Shown: positions 9,207-20,999 of the stretch, in pieces
How the letters are laid out: each line of letters opens with the position of its first letter
Position numbering within the stretch: position 1 is the first letter of the stretch
Source of the DNA: an uncultured Alphaproteobacteria bacterium
GTDB taxonomy: Bacteria > Pseudomonadota > Alphaproteobacteria > Methylaequorales > Methylaequoraceae
Length of the DNA stretch: 64,000 bases
Assembly: GCA_902522465.1 (NCBI GenBank)
Contig: CABYVV010000001.1
Coordinates: 154,060-218,059, forward strand
Direction: 5' to 3'
The notes under the pieces: generated by a model
Seen by the model: the letters and a program-made list of their open reading frames with translations, nothing else
Told to the model about the DNA's origin: nothing
The model's database searches: none
Made by a program: the position numbers and the translations under genes

Positions 9207-10152
9207 TTTGTATATCCAACAATGGTTTGATAATTTTTAGCAGTGGAAAAAATTCTTTAACTTGTAAGTTTTTTAACAAAAGTTTCTTTACTCGTGGGAG
9301 AAATTGTAAATAAATTGTTTTTTTATCTCTGGTTGCTAACCTTGAAAAAATTCCCAGAACTTTTAGATGTCTTTGTATTGCTATTACAGTATATGAGAAC
9401 AAAAAGAGATTTTTATTTATTAAACGAAATTTCCCTAAATAATTTTCAATTAGTTCAACTTCTATTTTTTTTTCCACATCAATTCTCGCGTCCTGAGTGA
9501 GGGAAACTAAATCATAAACACACGGACCAACTAAAGCATCTTGATAATCAATCCAACCACATCTTAGATGAGATTCTCTTTGATTTAAATAAAAAAGGTT
9601 GTCTACATGATAGTCTCTATGAATAAAAACTTTAGGTAAAAGAAAAACTTTTTTTAAATAATTATTAAAAAGACTGTTAAAACTACTTTTTATTTCAGAA
9701 ATCTCCTCCTTATTTTTTTTGGTTTTTAAATACCATTCAAAAAAGAGGTTTGATTCTCCAAGAAATATATCTTTACTATATTTCGGAAGCTTAAAGTCTA
9801 AATCTCTATCATGAATGTGAATTAAAGCATCTAGTGCAAGTTTATATAATTTTTTTCTATTTTTATTGTGAATTATTTCACTATACTTGGATTTAAAATT
9901 TTCTAAAATAACAATACTTTCTTCTTTTAAATCCATAAAAATTTTTGGAACACTTACAATATTGTTTAAATTTTCACTTAAATTTATATACTTAAGTAAA
10001 TTTTCTGGATCATCATCATACATAAGAATACTTCTTCTATTTCTATAATTCAGAAGAAAATACCTCCTTGGTGATGCATCGCCTGTCAAAAACTTTAGAT
10101 TACTAAATTTAATTTTGTTTTGTTTAAGTTTCTCAGAAATAAGACTTATCAT
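9196..10152 (-). CDS. amgK: AmgK-like amino-sugar kinase (phosphotransferase family)
   Basis: Aminoglycoside-phosphotransferase-fold kinase, probably phosphorylating MurNAc/GlcNAc at the anomeric position for MurU. Visible family features are LTGDASPRRYF near the N terminus, the catalytic loop FIHRDYHVDNLFYL and the metal-binding WIDYQDALVGPCVYDL. I chose ATG 10152 (318 residues), overlapping the tsaE stop by 4 bases; an open frame runs 21 codons further up but lies within tsaE. The tsaE-amgK-murU order is a common alphaproteobacterial arrangement. The exact sugar is an inference from family and neighbours. Confidence 0.85.
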   Translation of the reverse strand: MISLISEKLKQNKIKFSNLKFLTGDASPRRYFLLNYRNRRSILMYDDDPENLLKYINLSENLNNIVSVPKIFMDLKEESIVILENFKSKYSEIIHNKNRKKLYKLALDALIHIHDRDLDFKLPKYSKDIFLGESNLFFEWYLKTKKNKEEISEIKSSFNSLFNNYLKKVFLLPKVFIHRDYHVDNLFYLNQRESHLRCGWIDYQDALVGPCVYDLVSLTQDARIDVEKKIEVELIENYLGKFRLINKNLFLFSYTVIAIQRHLKVLGIFSRLATRDKKTIYLQFLPRVKKLLLKNLQVKEFFPLLKIIKPLLDIQNDK

Positions 10153-10607
10153 AATTTTAATCTTAAATGATCTGACTTTCCTCTTACATGGGAAACCATT
10201 GCAAATCTTAAGCAAGAGTTATCTTCCTCTATTGAAATGTCTATTCTTTTCTCAGGTAAAAGATCTTCTACAATCTCTGGCCATTCTATTATTACGCAAT
10301 CCATTAAAGCCAACTCAATATCAAGTTCAAAAATATCATTCTTTTTTTTCAACCTATACAAATCGTAATGCCAAATCTTAAGTTCTGGAAATTCATATGT
10401 ATTTACTATCGGAAATGAAGGGCTTGGTACATTAATTTTTTTTTGGGATAATGTATTTATAAGATATTTAGCTAATGTAGTTTTTCCCACTCCAAGCTTC
10501 CCTCTAATTAATATTAATGATTTAGGTAATACTATTTTAGCAATTTTTTTTGCCAAATTTTTGGTGTCTACTAAATTTTTTAAATAAATTTTAAATTCGT
10601 CTTTCAT
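10149..10607 (-). CDS. tsaE: tRNA threonylcarbamoyladenosine synthesis ATPase TsaE
   Basis: P-loop protein that works with TsaB and TsaD to place threonylcarbamoyl on A37 of ANN-decoding tRNAs. The 152 residues contain the Walker A RGKLGVGKTTLAK, the SPSFPIVNTYE segment, WHYDLYRLKK and the IIEWPEIVEDLLP motif typical of TsaE. It is the first gene of the minus-strand run ending at trxA. The 57-base gap to the divergent reductase gene holds AT-rich promoter-like sequence, including TATAAT at 10636-10641 on the plus strand, but no clear -35 element. Confidence 0.93.
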   Translation of the reverse strand: MKDEFKIYLKNLVDTKNLAKKIAKIVLPKSLILIRGKLGVGKTTLAKYLINTLSQKKINVPSPSFPIVNTYEFPELKIWHYDLYRLKKKNDIFELDIELALMDCVIIEWPEIVEDLLPEKRIDISIEEDNSCLRFAMVSHVRGKSDHLRLKL

Positions 10608-10664
10608 TTTGCGTAAATATTCTAATATAAATAATTATAATATACTTTTAAAATTATAAAAATT

Positions 10665-11675
10665 ATGAAAAAAATCGAAACAGATGTTCTTATAATTGGT
10701 GCCGGACCTGTAGGCTTGTTTTCTGTTTTTGAACTTGGTCAACTTGGAATGAAATCTTGCGTTATTGACACTTTAGATATAGTTGGGGGTCAATGTTCTT
10801 CTTTATATCCAGAAAAACCAATCTACGATATTCCAGCATTCCCTGAAATATCAGCAGAAAAATTAATACAAAATCTAACTCTTCAAATTAAACCATTCAA
10901 ACCAGATCTAATTCTTGGAGAAATGGTTGAAAAAATTAAATACGATGATGATTGTTACGAAACAACAACATCAAAAAATAGTGTAATTAAATCAAAATGT
11001 ATAGTCATCGCTGCTGGTAATGGAGCATTTGGGCCAAATAAACCTCCAATCTGCAATATTGAAGAATACGAGGAAAAGTCAATTTTCTACCATATTAAAG
11101 ATAAAAATAAATTCAAAAATAAAAAAATCGCCATTGCTGGAGGTGGTGATTCCGCTGTTGATTGGGCTATAGAATTGTCAGATAAAGCTGAGAAAATTTA
11201 TTTCATTCATAGAAGGGAAAAATTAAGGGCTGCTCCAAGTAGTGTACAAAAGCTCTATAAAATCGCGAAAAATAATAATCTAGAAATAATCGTTCCATAT
11301 CAAATTGATTCTATCACAGGAAATAATGGAAAATTAGACTCATTAATTGTTAAAGACTTAGATGGTGCTAAAAAAGATTTAAATGTTGACTATTTTTTAC
11401 CTTTTTTTGGTTTGTCTTCAAATTTAGGGCCAATTAAAGACTGGGAACTTCAAATTGAAAAAAACCTTTTGGAAGTTGATCAATCTACTTGTCAAACTTC
11501 AAAAAACGGGATTTTTGCCATTGGGGATATTTGCACATATCCAGGAAAGTTAAAATTAATTTTAACTGGGTTTTCAGAGGCTGCTATCGCAGCTCATAGT
11601 TGTTACAAAAGAATATTTCCTGATAAAGTTCTTCACTTTGAATATTCAACAACGTCAGGTGTCAAATCACTTTAA
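10665..11675 (+). CDS. Thioredoxin-reductase-like ferredoxin--NADP reductase
   Basis: FAD/NAD(P) flavoprotein that moves electrons between NADPH and ferredoxin. The 336 residues have the FAD dinucleotide motif IIGAGPVGLFSVFELG, the GGQCSSLYPEKPIYDIPAFP stretch, the NADPH-binding IAGGGDSAVDWA, and the FAD-binding end FAIGDICTYPGK with LTGFSEAA. The CxxC disulfide of thioredoxin reductase is absent from the NADPH domain, which marks it as the TrxR-like FNR type found in Bacillus and many alphaproteobacteria. It is a single-gene unit between two minus-strand blocks, with only one base between its stop and the ahcY stop. Confidence 0.9.
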   Translation: MKKIETDVLIIGAGPVGLFSVFELGQLGMKSCVIDTLDIVGGQCSSLYPEKPIYDIPAFPEISAEKLIQNLTLQIKPFKPDLILGEMVEKIKYDDDCYETTTSKNSVIKSKCIVIAAGNGAFGPNKPPICNIEEYEEKSIFYHIKDKNKFKNKKIAIAGGGDSAVDWAIELSDKAEKIYFIHRREKLRAAPSSVQKLYKIAKNNNLEIIVPYQIDSITGNNGKLDSLIVKDLDGAKKDLNVDYFLPFFGLSSNLGPIKDWELQIEKNLLEVDQSTCQTSKNGIFAIGDICTYPGKLKLILTGFSEAAIAAHSCYKRIFPDKVLHFEYSTTSGVKSL

Positions 11676-11676
11676 T

Positions 11677-15015
<3,339 letters not shown>

Positions 15016-15034
<19 letters not shown>

Positions 15035-15438
15035 ATGTTTTTTTCCTCAAAAAAAGCTGATGCCACATTAATATATTTTCTTCCTGATTCCTGTGAAATT
15101 TTTATTAATTCCTTTATCGTTTTTTTTTCTCTTATTGACATCATTTTTATCAACATTGGAAGATTAACTCCAGCCACTACCTCTATTTTTTCATCCTCCA
15201 TTACAGATATTGCCAAATTTGAAGGAGTGCCTCCAAACATATCTGTCAAAACAATAACACCCTTTCCAGCATCAACTTTCTTGACTGAATCAAGAATCTC
15301 TGATCTTTTTTTCTTCATGTTGTCATTGGGAAATATTGAAATCGCTTTAATCCTCTCTTGAGGCCCAACAATATGTTCAATAACTCCCAACATTTCCTTA
15401 GCAATATTTGCATGACTAACTAGAACTATTCCAATCAT
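15016..15438 (-). CDS. PTS EIIA, mannose-family type (regulatory, no permease)
   Basis: Accepts phosphate from HPr. The 140 residues begin MIGIVLVSHANIAKEML, with His9 at the phosphorylation site of the EIIA-Man fold, and contain VIVLTDMFGGTPSNLA and VVAGVNLPMLIKMM, both typical of this family. There is no EIIB, EIIC or EIID in the window, so it probably acts as a regulator rather than in sugar uptake, like PtsL/ManX-like proteins of alphaproteobacteria. It overlaps rapZ by 4 bases and the HPr-enzyme I gene by 19, so the module is made as one unit. Confidence 0.92.
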
Positions 15439-16280
15439 TGATTTAAATCCCTATGTTCAATAAAAATTTTCAACTTTTTATCTTTTTTTATCTTGGAAAG
15501 AAAATATTCACTCGAAACTACCGACCTGTGAACTCCTCCAGTACAACCAAATGCTACTGTTATATAATTCTTACCTTCGTTTTTATATCCTTCCAACGTT
15601 TTTTTGAAGATTGATAAAAGCCTATCAAAAAAAAAATCAAAATACTCTTGTTTTTTTACAAAATTTTTAACTTTAATATCTTTTCCATCTAATGATTTTA
15701 AATTCTTCTCGTAAAACGGATTTTTAATAAACCTCATATCAAAGACCAAATCAGCTTCCCTAGGTAATCCATATTTATATCCAAATGAGATTATTCTTAT
15801 ATTTGTTTTAGTTGTTGATAAATTAGAAAAAAATATATGTATTTGATTTTTTAATAAATTATTATTCAACTTTGAAGTATCTATATAGAAGTCATTGATT
15901 TTAAGTATCGGCTTTAACCAAGTTCTCTCAGTTTCAATTACTTCATTGATTGGGAGATCAAGTTGCAAAGGGTGTAACCTTCTACTTTCCTTATACCTAT
16001 CAAGAAGATTTAAATTATCACAATCTAAGAATAGAACTGACAAGTTAAATTTTTTTTTATTATTGGTAATCTCATTAGCAACTTTACTTGGATCAAAATC
16101 CCTAGTTCTAACATCAATTCCAACTGCCAAGTTTTTTTCCAATTTGGAATTTATAACCTTTTTTAATAAATGAGTTGGTAAATTATCAATAGCTTCAAAT
16201 CCAATGTCTTCGAGAATCTTTAATGCAGTCGACCTTCCAGCCCCAGATAAGCCTGTAACAATTAGAATTTTATACTTCAT
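15435..16280 (-). CDS. rapZ: RapZ/YvcJ-family nucleotide-binding protein
   Basis: P-loop protein; in E. coli RapZ is an RNA-binding adaptor that controls glucosamine-6-phosphate synthase through a small RNA. The protein shows the Walker A VTGLSGAGRSTAL, EAIDNLPTHLL, SRRLHPL, SFGYKYGLPREADLVFDMRF and the C-terminal VAFGCTGGVHRSV, all family signatures. I chose ATG 16280 (281 residues); ATG 16292 is in frame and possible. It overlaps hprK by 11 bases and the EIIA gene by 4, the order hprK-rapZ-EIIA seen in other alphaproteobacteria. Its RNA targets here are unknown. Confidence 0.93.
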   Translation of the reverse strand: MKYKILIVTGLSGAGRSTALKILEDIGFEAIDNLPTHLLKKVINSKLEKNLAVGIDVRTRDFDPSKVANEITNNKKKFNLSVLFLDCDNLNLLDRYKESRRLHPLQLDLPINEVIETERTWLKPILKINDFYIDTSKLNNNLLKNQIHIFFSNLSTTKTNIRIISFGYKYGLPREADLVFDMRFIKNPFYEKNLKSLDGKDIKVKNFVKKQEYFDFFFDRLLSIFKKTLEGYKNEGKNYITVAFGCTGGVHRSVVSSEYFLSKIKKDKKLKIFIEHRDLNQ

Positions 16281-16704
16281 CCTGAATTTCATTTAGTTTA
16301 ACTTTTACCTTAACAACAGAGGAAGGATTCTTTCCGTTAATAATGAGCATTGGAAATGTTTGACCAAAAATTTTACAAGTTTTCTTTTTTGGCATTCTAT
16401 CTATCTCTTTTTGTTCTAATTTAACAACTAATCTCAATTCTACATTTTCAACAAAGGGTACTGTTATAATTCCAACTTCCCTTACTTCTAATAAACCTTT
16501 GGTTTGTCCTGGTGAAGAAAGATAAATTTGATTCTTTTTTTTTTCACATACCGTAACATCGTCTGAAATAAGTGTTGCGCCATTGTCTATTAATCTAAGT
16601 GCTAAATCTGATTTTCCCGATCCTGAATCACCCATGATGAGAACTCCATTATTCTCTAAAACTATGGCTGAACTATGGACTCTTTTAGATTCCATTTTAT
16701 TCAA
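16270..16704 (-). CDS. hprK: Short HPr kinase/phosphorylase
   Basis: Phosphorylates, and may dephosphorylate, the regulatory serine of HPr. The 144 residues hold the Walker A LIMGDSGSGKSDLALRLI (P-loop about 25-32), ISDDVTV, SSPGQTKGLLEVREVGI and VKLEQKEIDRM. It lacks the N-terminal domain of the Firmicute enzyme, as is normal for the truncated alphaproteobacterial form. It heads the phosphotransferase module and overlaps the end of the PCu(A)C gene by 8 bases. A conserved serine in the fused HPr domain (residue 50) is its likely substrate. Confidence 0.92.
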   Translation of the reverse strand: MNKMESKRVHSSAIVLENNGVLIMGDSGSGKSDLALRLIDNGATLISDDVTVCEKKKNQIYLSSPGQTKGLLEVREVGIITVPFVENVELRLVVKLEQKEIDRMPKKKTCKIFGQTFPMLIINGKNPSSVVKVKVKLNEIQDEV

Positions 16705-17152
16705 TAAAGTTTTCTCTTAACTTGCTACTTACAACCATCACATTAATTTTCATTTTTTCTTTGTTATTAATTAAAAAATCAATGGGAAAAGTAGTTCCAT
16801 CAATTAATTCTTTTTTTAAACCCATTAACATAATATGCATACCTCCTGGTTGAAGGTAGACTTGATCTTTTGATTTAATTTTTAGTTTTTCTATTTTTTT
16901 CATTTTTACTACTTCCTTGTCTATAAATGTTCCATGTATTTCAGCTTTGTCTGCAATGTTTGATGACAAGGAGTTTATTTCAAAATCTGTATTTGTATTA
17001 TTGAAAAATGATAAATAAACTGCACATGATTTTTGACCTTTAAATGTTTCAAAAGCATATGCGCCATGAATAACCAATTCATTTTGATTGGATTTGGAAG
17101 GAGTGTAAAAATAAATTAATAAAATTAGAAAAAAGTATTTGAAATTTCTCAT
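16697..17152 (-). CDS. PCu(A)C periplasmic copper chaperone
   Basis: Carries copper(I) in the periplasm towards cytochrome oxidase. The 151 residues start with a short signal peptide (MRNFKYFFLILLIYFYTPSK). The mature part has the copper-site pattern AEIHGTF, then VVKM, then PGGMHIMLMGL, supplying the histidines and methionines of the DUF461 motif. No cysteine thiol site is used. It shares a transcript with hprK through an 8-base overlap, which may be accidental packing. A Sco1 protein encoded at 33987-34574 is a possible partner in building the CuA centre. Confidence 0.88.
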   Translation of the reverse strand: MRNFKYFFLILLIYFYTPSKSNQNELVIHGAYAFETFKGQKSCAVYLSFFNNTNTDFEINSLSSNIADKAEIHGTFIDKEVVKMKKIEKLKIKSKDQVYLQPGGMHIMLMGLKKELIDGTTFPIDFLINNKEKMKINVMVVSSKLRENFIE

Positions 17153-17204
17153 TTAAAAAAAACCTTATAGATACTATACATTATAAAAAATAGAATGAAA
17201 TACT

Positions 17205-17990
17205 ATGAATATTAATTACACAGCAAGACAGTTAATCAGGTCCTCTTCTAAGGGATTTCTGTCAACCCAATTCAAACCAAGTTCATTCAAATCAAAAAAA
17301 ATCAATTTGAATGACAGTTTCCCATACTCTACTTTCACTCTAACAGCCTTTGATTATGATATTTGTCCAATTGTTCTACTTTCAAACCTATCTGAGCATA
17401 CCACAAATATAAAAAACAATGATCTAGTCTCTTTAATGGTTTGTGAAGAACAAAAACTTTACGATTTTTTTCCAAAGTTTAAAAATAAGGATATAAATTA
17501 CGAAGACCCAATGTCTAGACCCAGAATTACTTTAATAGGAAAGTTAAAAATTACTAATGATAAGAATCACAAGAAAAGATTTCTTATGAGACATCCAGCA
17601 GCCAAATTATACGCAGGGTTTGCTGATATGAATTTTTTTAAATTACATATCATTGGTGCACACTTGATTGGTGGATTTGCAAGCGTAAAATGGTTTTCTA
17701 GAAAAGATTTGATTTCAAAAAAATTTACTAATTTTAAGAAATCTGAATCAGATATCATCTCTCATATGAATGAATGTCATCAATCTTCAGTTGATCTTTA
17801 TTTATCTAAATTAATTAGACCCTCATTGCGAACCAGCACGGGATGGAATATGGTTGGAATTGACCCAGATGGTTTCGACATGCGAAAGAAGGAAATTTTA
17901 GTTAGATATTTTTTTGAAAAAGAAGTAGAAAATGCCAACAAATTTCGAGGTATTTTTGTCAACTTACATAGAAAAGCATTAAAAGTTTAG
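17205..17990 (+). CDS. HugZ-like FMN-binding split-barrel protein with DUF2470 end
   Basis: Pyridoxamine-phosphate-oxidase-like split-barrel protein; relatives such as HugZ bind or degrade haem. The 261 residues show the barrel start STFTLTAFDYDICPIVLLSN, RPRITLIGKL, then RHPAAKLYAGFADMNFFKLH and GGFASVKWF, and a DUF2470-like C-terminal domain beginning ESDIISHMNECH with VGIDPDGFDM. The haem role is an inference from the family; a flavin-oxidase role is possible. It is a lone plus-strand gene whose stop overlaps the polA stop by 4 bases (TTAG). The upstream 52 bases are AT-rich and shared with the divergent PCu(A)C gene. Confidence 0.85.
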   Translation: MNINYTARQLIRSSSKGFLSTQFKPSSFKSKKINLNDSFPYSTFTLTAFDYDICPIVLLSNLSEHTTNIKNNDLVSLMVCEEQKLYDFFPKFKNKDINYEDPMSRPRITLIGKLKITNDKNHKKRFLMRHPAAKLYAGFADMNFFKLHIIGAHLIGGFASVKWFSRKDLISKKFTNFKKSESDIISHMNECHQSSVDLYLSKLIRPSLRTSTGWNMVGIDPDGFDMRKKEILVRYFFEKEVENANKFRGIFVNLHRKALKV

Positions 17991-20773
17991 TGAGCGTCAG
18001 CCCAATTTTTTCCAACGCCTATATCAACTTTTATTGGAACTTTTAAGTTAATATGGTTTAAATGAGATGTAGTCATAATTTGAGGTATTTCCTTTTGGAT
18101 TATTTCTAATTCTTCTGTAGGTGATTCAAATAGTAACTCATCATGAACTTGAAGTAGAATTTTTGTATTTAAATTATTTTTAATTAAAAATCTATGAACT
18201 TTAGGCATTGCCAGTTTAATCATATCAGCTGCACCACCTTGTATTGGAGCATTGATTGCAGATCTTTCAGCAAAATTTCTCCTATTTGCTAGCTTATCGT
18301 TTATAAAGGGTATAAAAATTCTTCTACCAAAAGGTGTTGATACAAACCCTTTTGTTCTGCAATTATCAATTGTATTCTTCATATAGTTCTTTATACCTGG
18401 ATATTTCGAGAAATATTGTTCCATATACATTTTTGCATCGCTATTAGAAATTTCTAGTTGGGAGGCCAAACCAAAAGGTGAAATGCCGTAAATTATACCA
18501 AAATTTATAATTTTTGCTTTTCTTCTTAGCTCTTTAGTTATTTGTTCTTTAGGAACTTGGAACACCTCCATTGCAGTAACACCATGAATATCGCTATCAT
18601 TTTTAAAGGCTGATATGAGTGTTTCAATATTAGCAACATGTGCCAAAATCCTTAATTCGATCTGTGAGTAATCTACAGATACGATGTTAGTATTATTACA
18701 TGATGTAAAAACTTTTCTTATTTCTCTTCCTTCTACTGTTTTTATCGGAATATTTTGTAGGTTAGGATCATTTGAAGATAATCTTCCTGTAAGAGTACTT
18801 GCCATGCCAAAAGATGTATGAATTCTTTTGGTTACTGAATTTTCTCTAGAAAGCAACCCCTCGCAATAAGTACTTCTTAATTTTGAAAATTGTCGCCAAT
18901 CTAGAATAAGAGATGCAATGTCGTGATTTTCAGATTTTAGCTTTTCAAGTATTTTAACATCCGTTTGATAATTTCCACTTTTTCCTTTTTTACCAAAAGG
19001 AAGGTTAAGTTTTTCAAATAGTATCTCCCCCAATTGTTTTGGAGAACCAACATTAAATTCTTCACCACAATTTTGATATATTTTATTTTCCATTATTGAA
19101 ATCTTTTTGGAGAATTCTGAAGATAGATGACTTAGCTGAGTATTGTCAATTTTACATCCTGCCATTTCCATATCAGCAATCACCTCGATTAAAGGCCTCT
19201 CTACATAAAAGTAAAAGAAAAATAAATTACTTTTAATTAAATTAATTTTCAAAATTTCCCATAATCGAAAAGTTATATCAGCATCTTCTGAGGCATATTC
19301 CTTTGCAACCTCTAATGGAACATCAGAAAATACAACTTTTTTCTTATTAACTGTAGTAACCTCTGAATACTTTATTGTCTCATGAGACAAAAACTCTAAT
19401 GATAGCTCATCTAAACCATGGCCTCTTTGACCAGTTTTAAGAACATAAGACATTAACATTGTATCATCCATATTATTTAGGCTAATACCCAATTTTTTGA
19501 GTACAATGTAATCATATTTAATGTTCTGACCAATCTTTAAAATAGAATGATCTTCAAGAATCTCTCTGATTAATTTTTTGAATAACTTCAAGGAAATTAA
19601 TGACTCATTACAATTATGATTCAAGGGAATGTAGCAAGCCCTACTATTTTCTAAAGACATTGAAAATCCAACAATCTCAGCCTCTACTGCGTTTAATGAA
19701 GTGGTTTCACAATCAATTGATACTTTTCCAAAATCTTTGATTGCTTCAATCCAATCTACCAAATCCTTTTCCTCTAAAATTAGACTGTACAATGTTCTGT
19801 CTACTTTTTTTCTATCAGGGATATAATAAGATTCAATTTTTTGTGATGAATCATCATAATGTTTGCTTAAATCAGGTTCTTTTTTTATTTCTCCAAATTT
19901 ACTAGTTACAAGAGATTTTATTCTATTAAATTCCATCTCTTCTAAAAAATTAATTAATTTGTCAACTCTTAATGGTCTAAATTTTAGTTCTTTAAACTCC
20001 AATGGTAACTTGACATCATCCTTTAATGTTACTAATTGTTTAGAAATTAAGAGCAATTCTTCATTGGAAATTATTGAATCTCTTCTTTTATTTTGTTTGA
20101 TTTTATGAGCATTTTTAATTAGATTTTCAACATCTCCGTATTCATTTATTAATTGTGACGCTATTTTAGGACCTATTCCTGGAACCCCGGGTATATTATC
20201 AGATGTATCTCCGGCCAAAGCTTGAACTTCAACCACTTTATCCGGTCCAACACCAAATTTTTCAATAACATTTTCTTTTGTTATTTCTTTCTTTTTTAAT
20301 GGATCAATCATTGTTATACCTTCATTTAAAAGTTGCATCAAATCTTTATCAGATGAAATTATTGTTATTTTTTTTCCTTCTTCTTTTCCTTTTTTTGCAT
20401 ACGATGCAATCAAATCATCAGCTTCATATCCTGGTAACTCTATCGAAGGAATATTAAAAGCTTGAGGAACTTTTTTTATTATGTCGAATTGGGGTTTAAG
20501 ATCATCAGGTGGATCTGATCTATTTGCCTTATAATCAGAATAAATTTGATTTCTAAAGGTCTCTCTTGCAGCATCAAATATAACTACAATTGAGACATTT
20601 CCACCTTTTTCAATTTGAATATCTTCAATTAATTTAAGTAGCATGTTAGTAAATCCAAATACTGCGTTAACTGGTAGGCCATCAGATCTAAACATTGGTG
20701 GGAGAGCATAGTAGGCTCTAAAGATATATCCTGAGCCGTCTACAAGAACTAGGTTATTATCATCTACAGTCAT
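17987..20773 (-). CDS. polA: DNA polymerase I
   Basis: Repair and Okazaki-fragment polymerase. The 928 residues contain all three domains: 5' nuclease (VLVDGSGYIFRAYYALP at the start, PGYEADDLIASYA, SSDKDLMQLL, GDTSDNIPGVPGIGPK), a 3'-5' exonuclease that keeps its acids (SIDCETTSL, GQNIKYDYI, YASEDADITFRLW), and the polymerase with motifs A (VSVDYSQIELRILAH), B (RRKAKIINFGIIYGISPFG) and C (LLQVHDELLFE). Proofreading thus looks intact. I chose ATG 20773 because it overlaps the stop of the preceding zinc-finger gene by 4 bases; a longer frame to 20809 would run inside that gene. Confidence 0.97.
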   Translation of the reverse strand: MTVDDNNLVLVDGSGYIFRAYYALPPMFRSDGLPVNAVFGFTNMLLKLIEDIQIEKGGNVSIVVIFDAARETFRNQIYSDYKANRSDPPDDLKPQFDIIKKVPQAFNIPSIELPGYEADDLIASYAKKGKEEGKKITIISSDKDLMQLLNEGITMIDPLKKKEITKENVIEKFGVGPDKVVEVQALAGDTSDNIPGVPGIGPKIASQLINEYGDVENLIKNAHKIKQNKRRDSIISNEELLLISKQLVTLKDDVKLPLEFKELKFRPLRVDKLINFLEEMEFNRIKSLVTSKFGEIKKEPDLSKHYDDSSQKIESYYIPDRKKVDRTLYSLILEEKDLVDWIEAIKDFGKVSIDCETTSLNAVEAEIVGFSMSLENSRACYIPLNHNCNESLISLKLFKKLIREILEDHSILKIGQNIKYDYIVLKKLGISLNNMDDTMLMSYVLKTGQRGHGLDELSLEFLSHETIKYSEVTTVNKKKVVFSDVPLEVAKEYASEDADITFRLWEILKINLIKSNLFFFYFYVERPLIEVIADMEMAGCKIDNTQLSHLSSEFSKKISIMENKIYQNCGEEFNVGSPKQLGEILFEKLNLPFGKKGKSGNYQTDVKILEKLKSENHDIASLILDWRQFSKLRSTYCEGLLSRENSVTKRIHTSFGMASTLTGRLSSNDPNLQNIPIKTVEGREIRKVFTSCNNTNIVSVDYSQIELRILAHVANIETLISAFKNDSDIHGVTAMEVFQVPKEQITKELRRKAKIINFGIIYGISPFGLASQLEISNSDAKMYMEQYFSKYPGIKNYMKNTIDNCRTKGFVSTPFGRRIFIPFINDKLANRRNFAERSAINAPIQGGAADMIKLAMPKVHRFLIKNNLNTKILLQVHDELLFESPTEELEIIQKEIPQIMTTSHLNHINLKVPIKVDIGVGKNWADAH

Positions 20774-20934
20774 TTTTTTTTCTGGAACTTTAAACTGCAG
20801 TATGGACAAGTAATTATTTCACCTGAAGAAAGGTCTAAATAAATGAGTGGATGAGATTGAGCCCAACCGTCTCCACTGCAACTTACAGAATCGTTATTTA
20901 TATATTTTAAATCTGTTTGAAAATTTGATTTCAT
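20770..20934 (-). CDS. Small zinc-finger protein (zf-CHCC, NDUFS6-like)
   Basis: A 54-residue protein on the minus strand. It has the CHCC zinc pattern: Cys19 in VSCSGDG, His28 in QSHPLIYLDL, and Cys43 and Cys46 in CPYCSLKF. This matches the family C-x-G...H-P-x-x-Y...C-P-Y-C-x-x-x-F, which is related to the NDUFS6 zinc subunit of respiratory complex I and is widespread in alphaproteobacteria. The stop (20770-20772) overlaps the polA ATG as ATGA, so polA translation is probably coupled to it. Its role in bacteria is not settled; a link to complex I is only suggested by homology. Confidence 0.88.
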   Translation of the reverse strand: MKSNFQTDLKYINNDSVSCSGDGWAQSHPLIYLDLSSGEIITCPYCSLKFQKKK

Positions 20935-20999
20935 AATATTAAGGTTCAAAAAATATCGTATGGTTTAGTTTTAATACAAATATATATATATTGATACTT

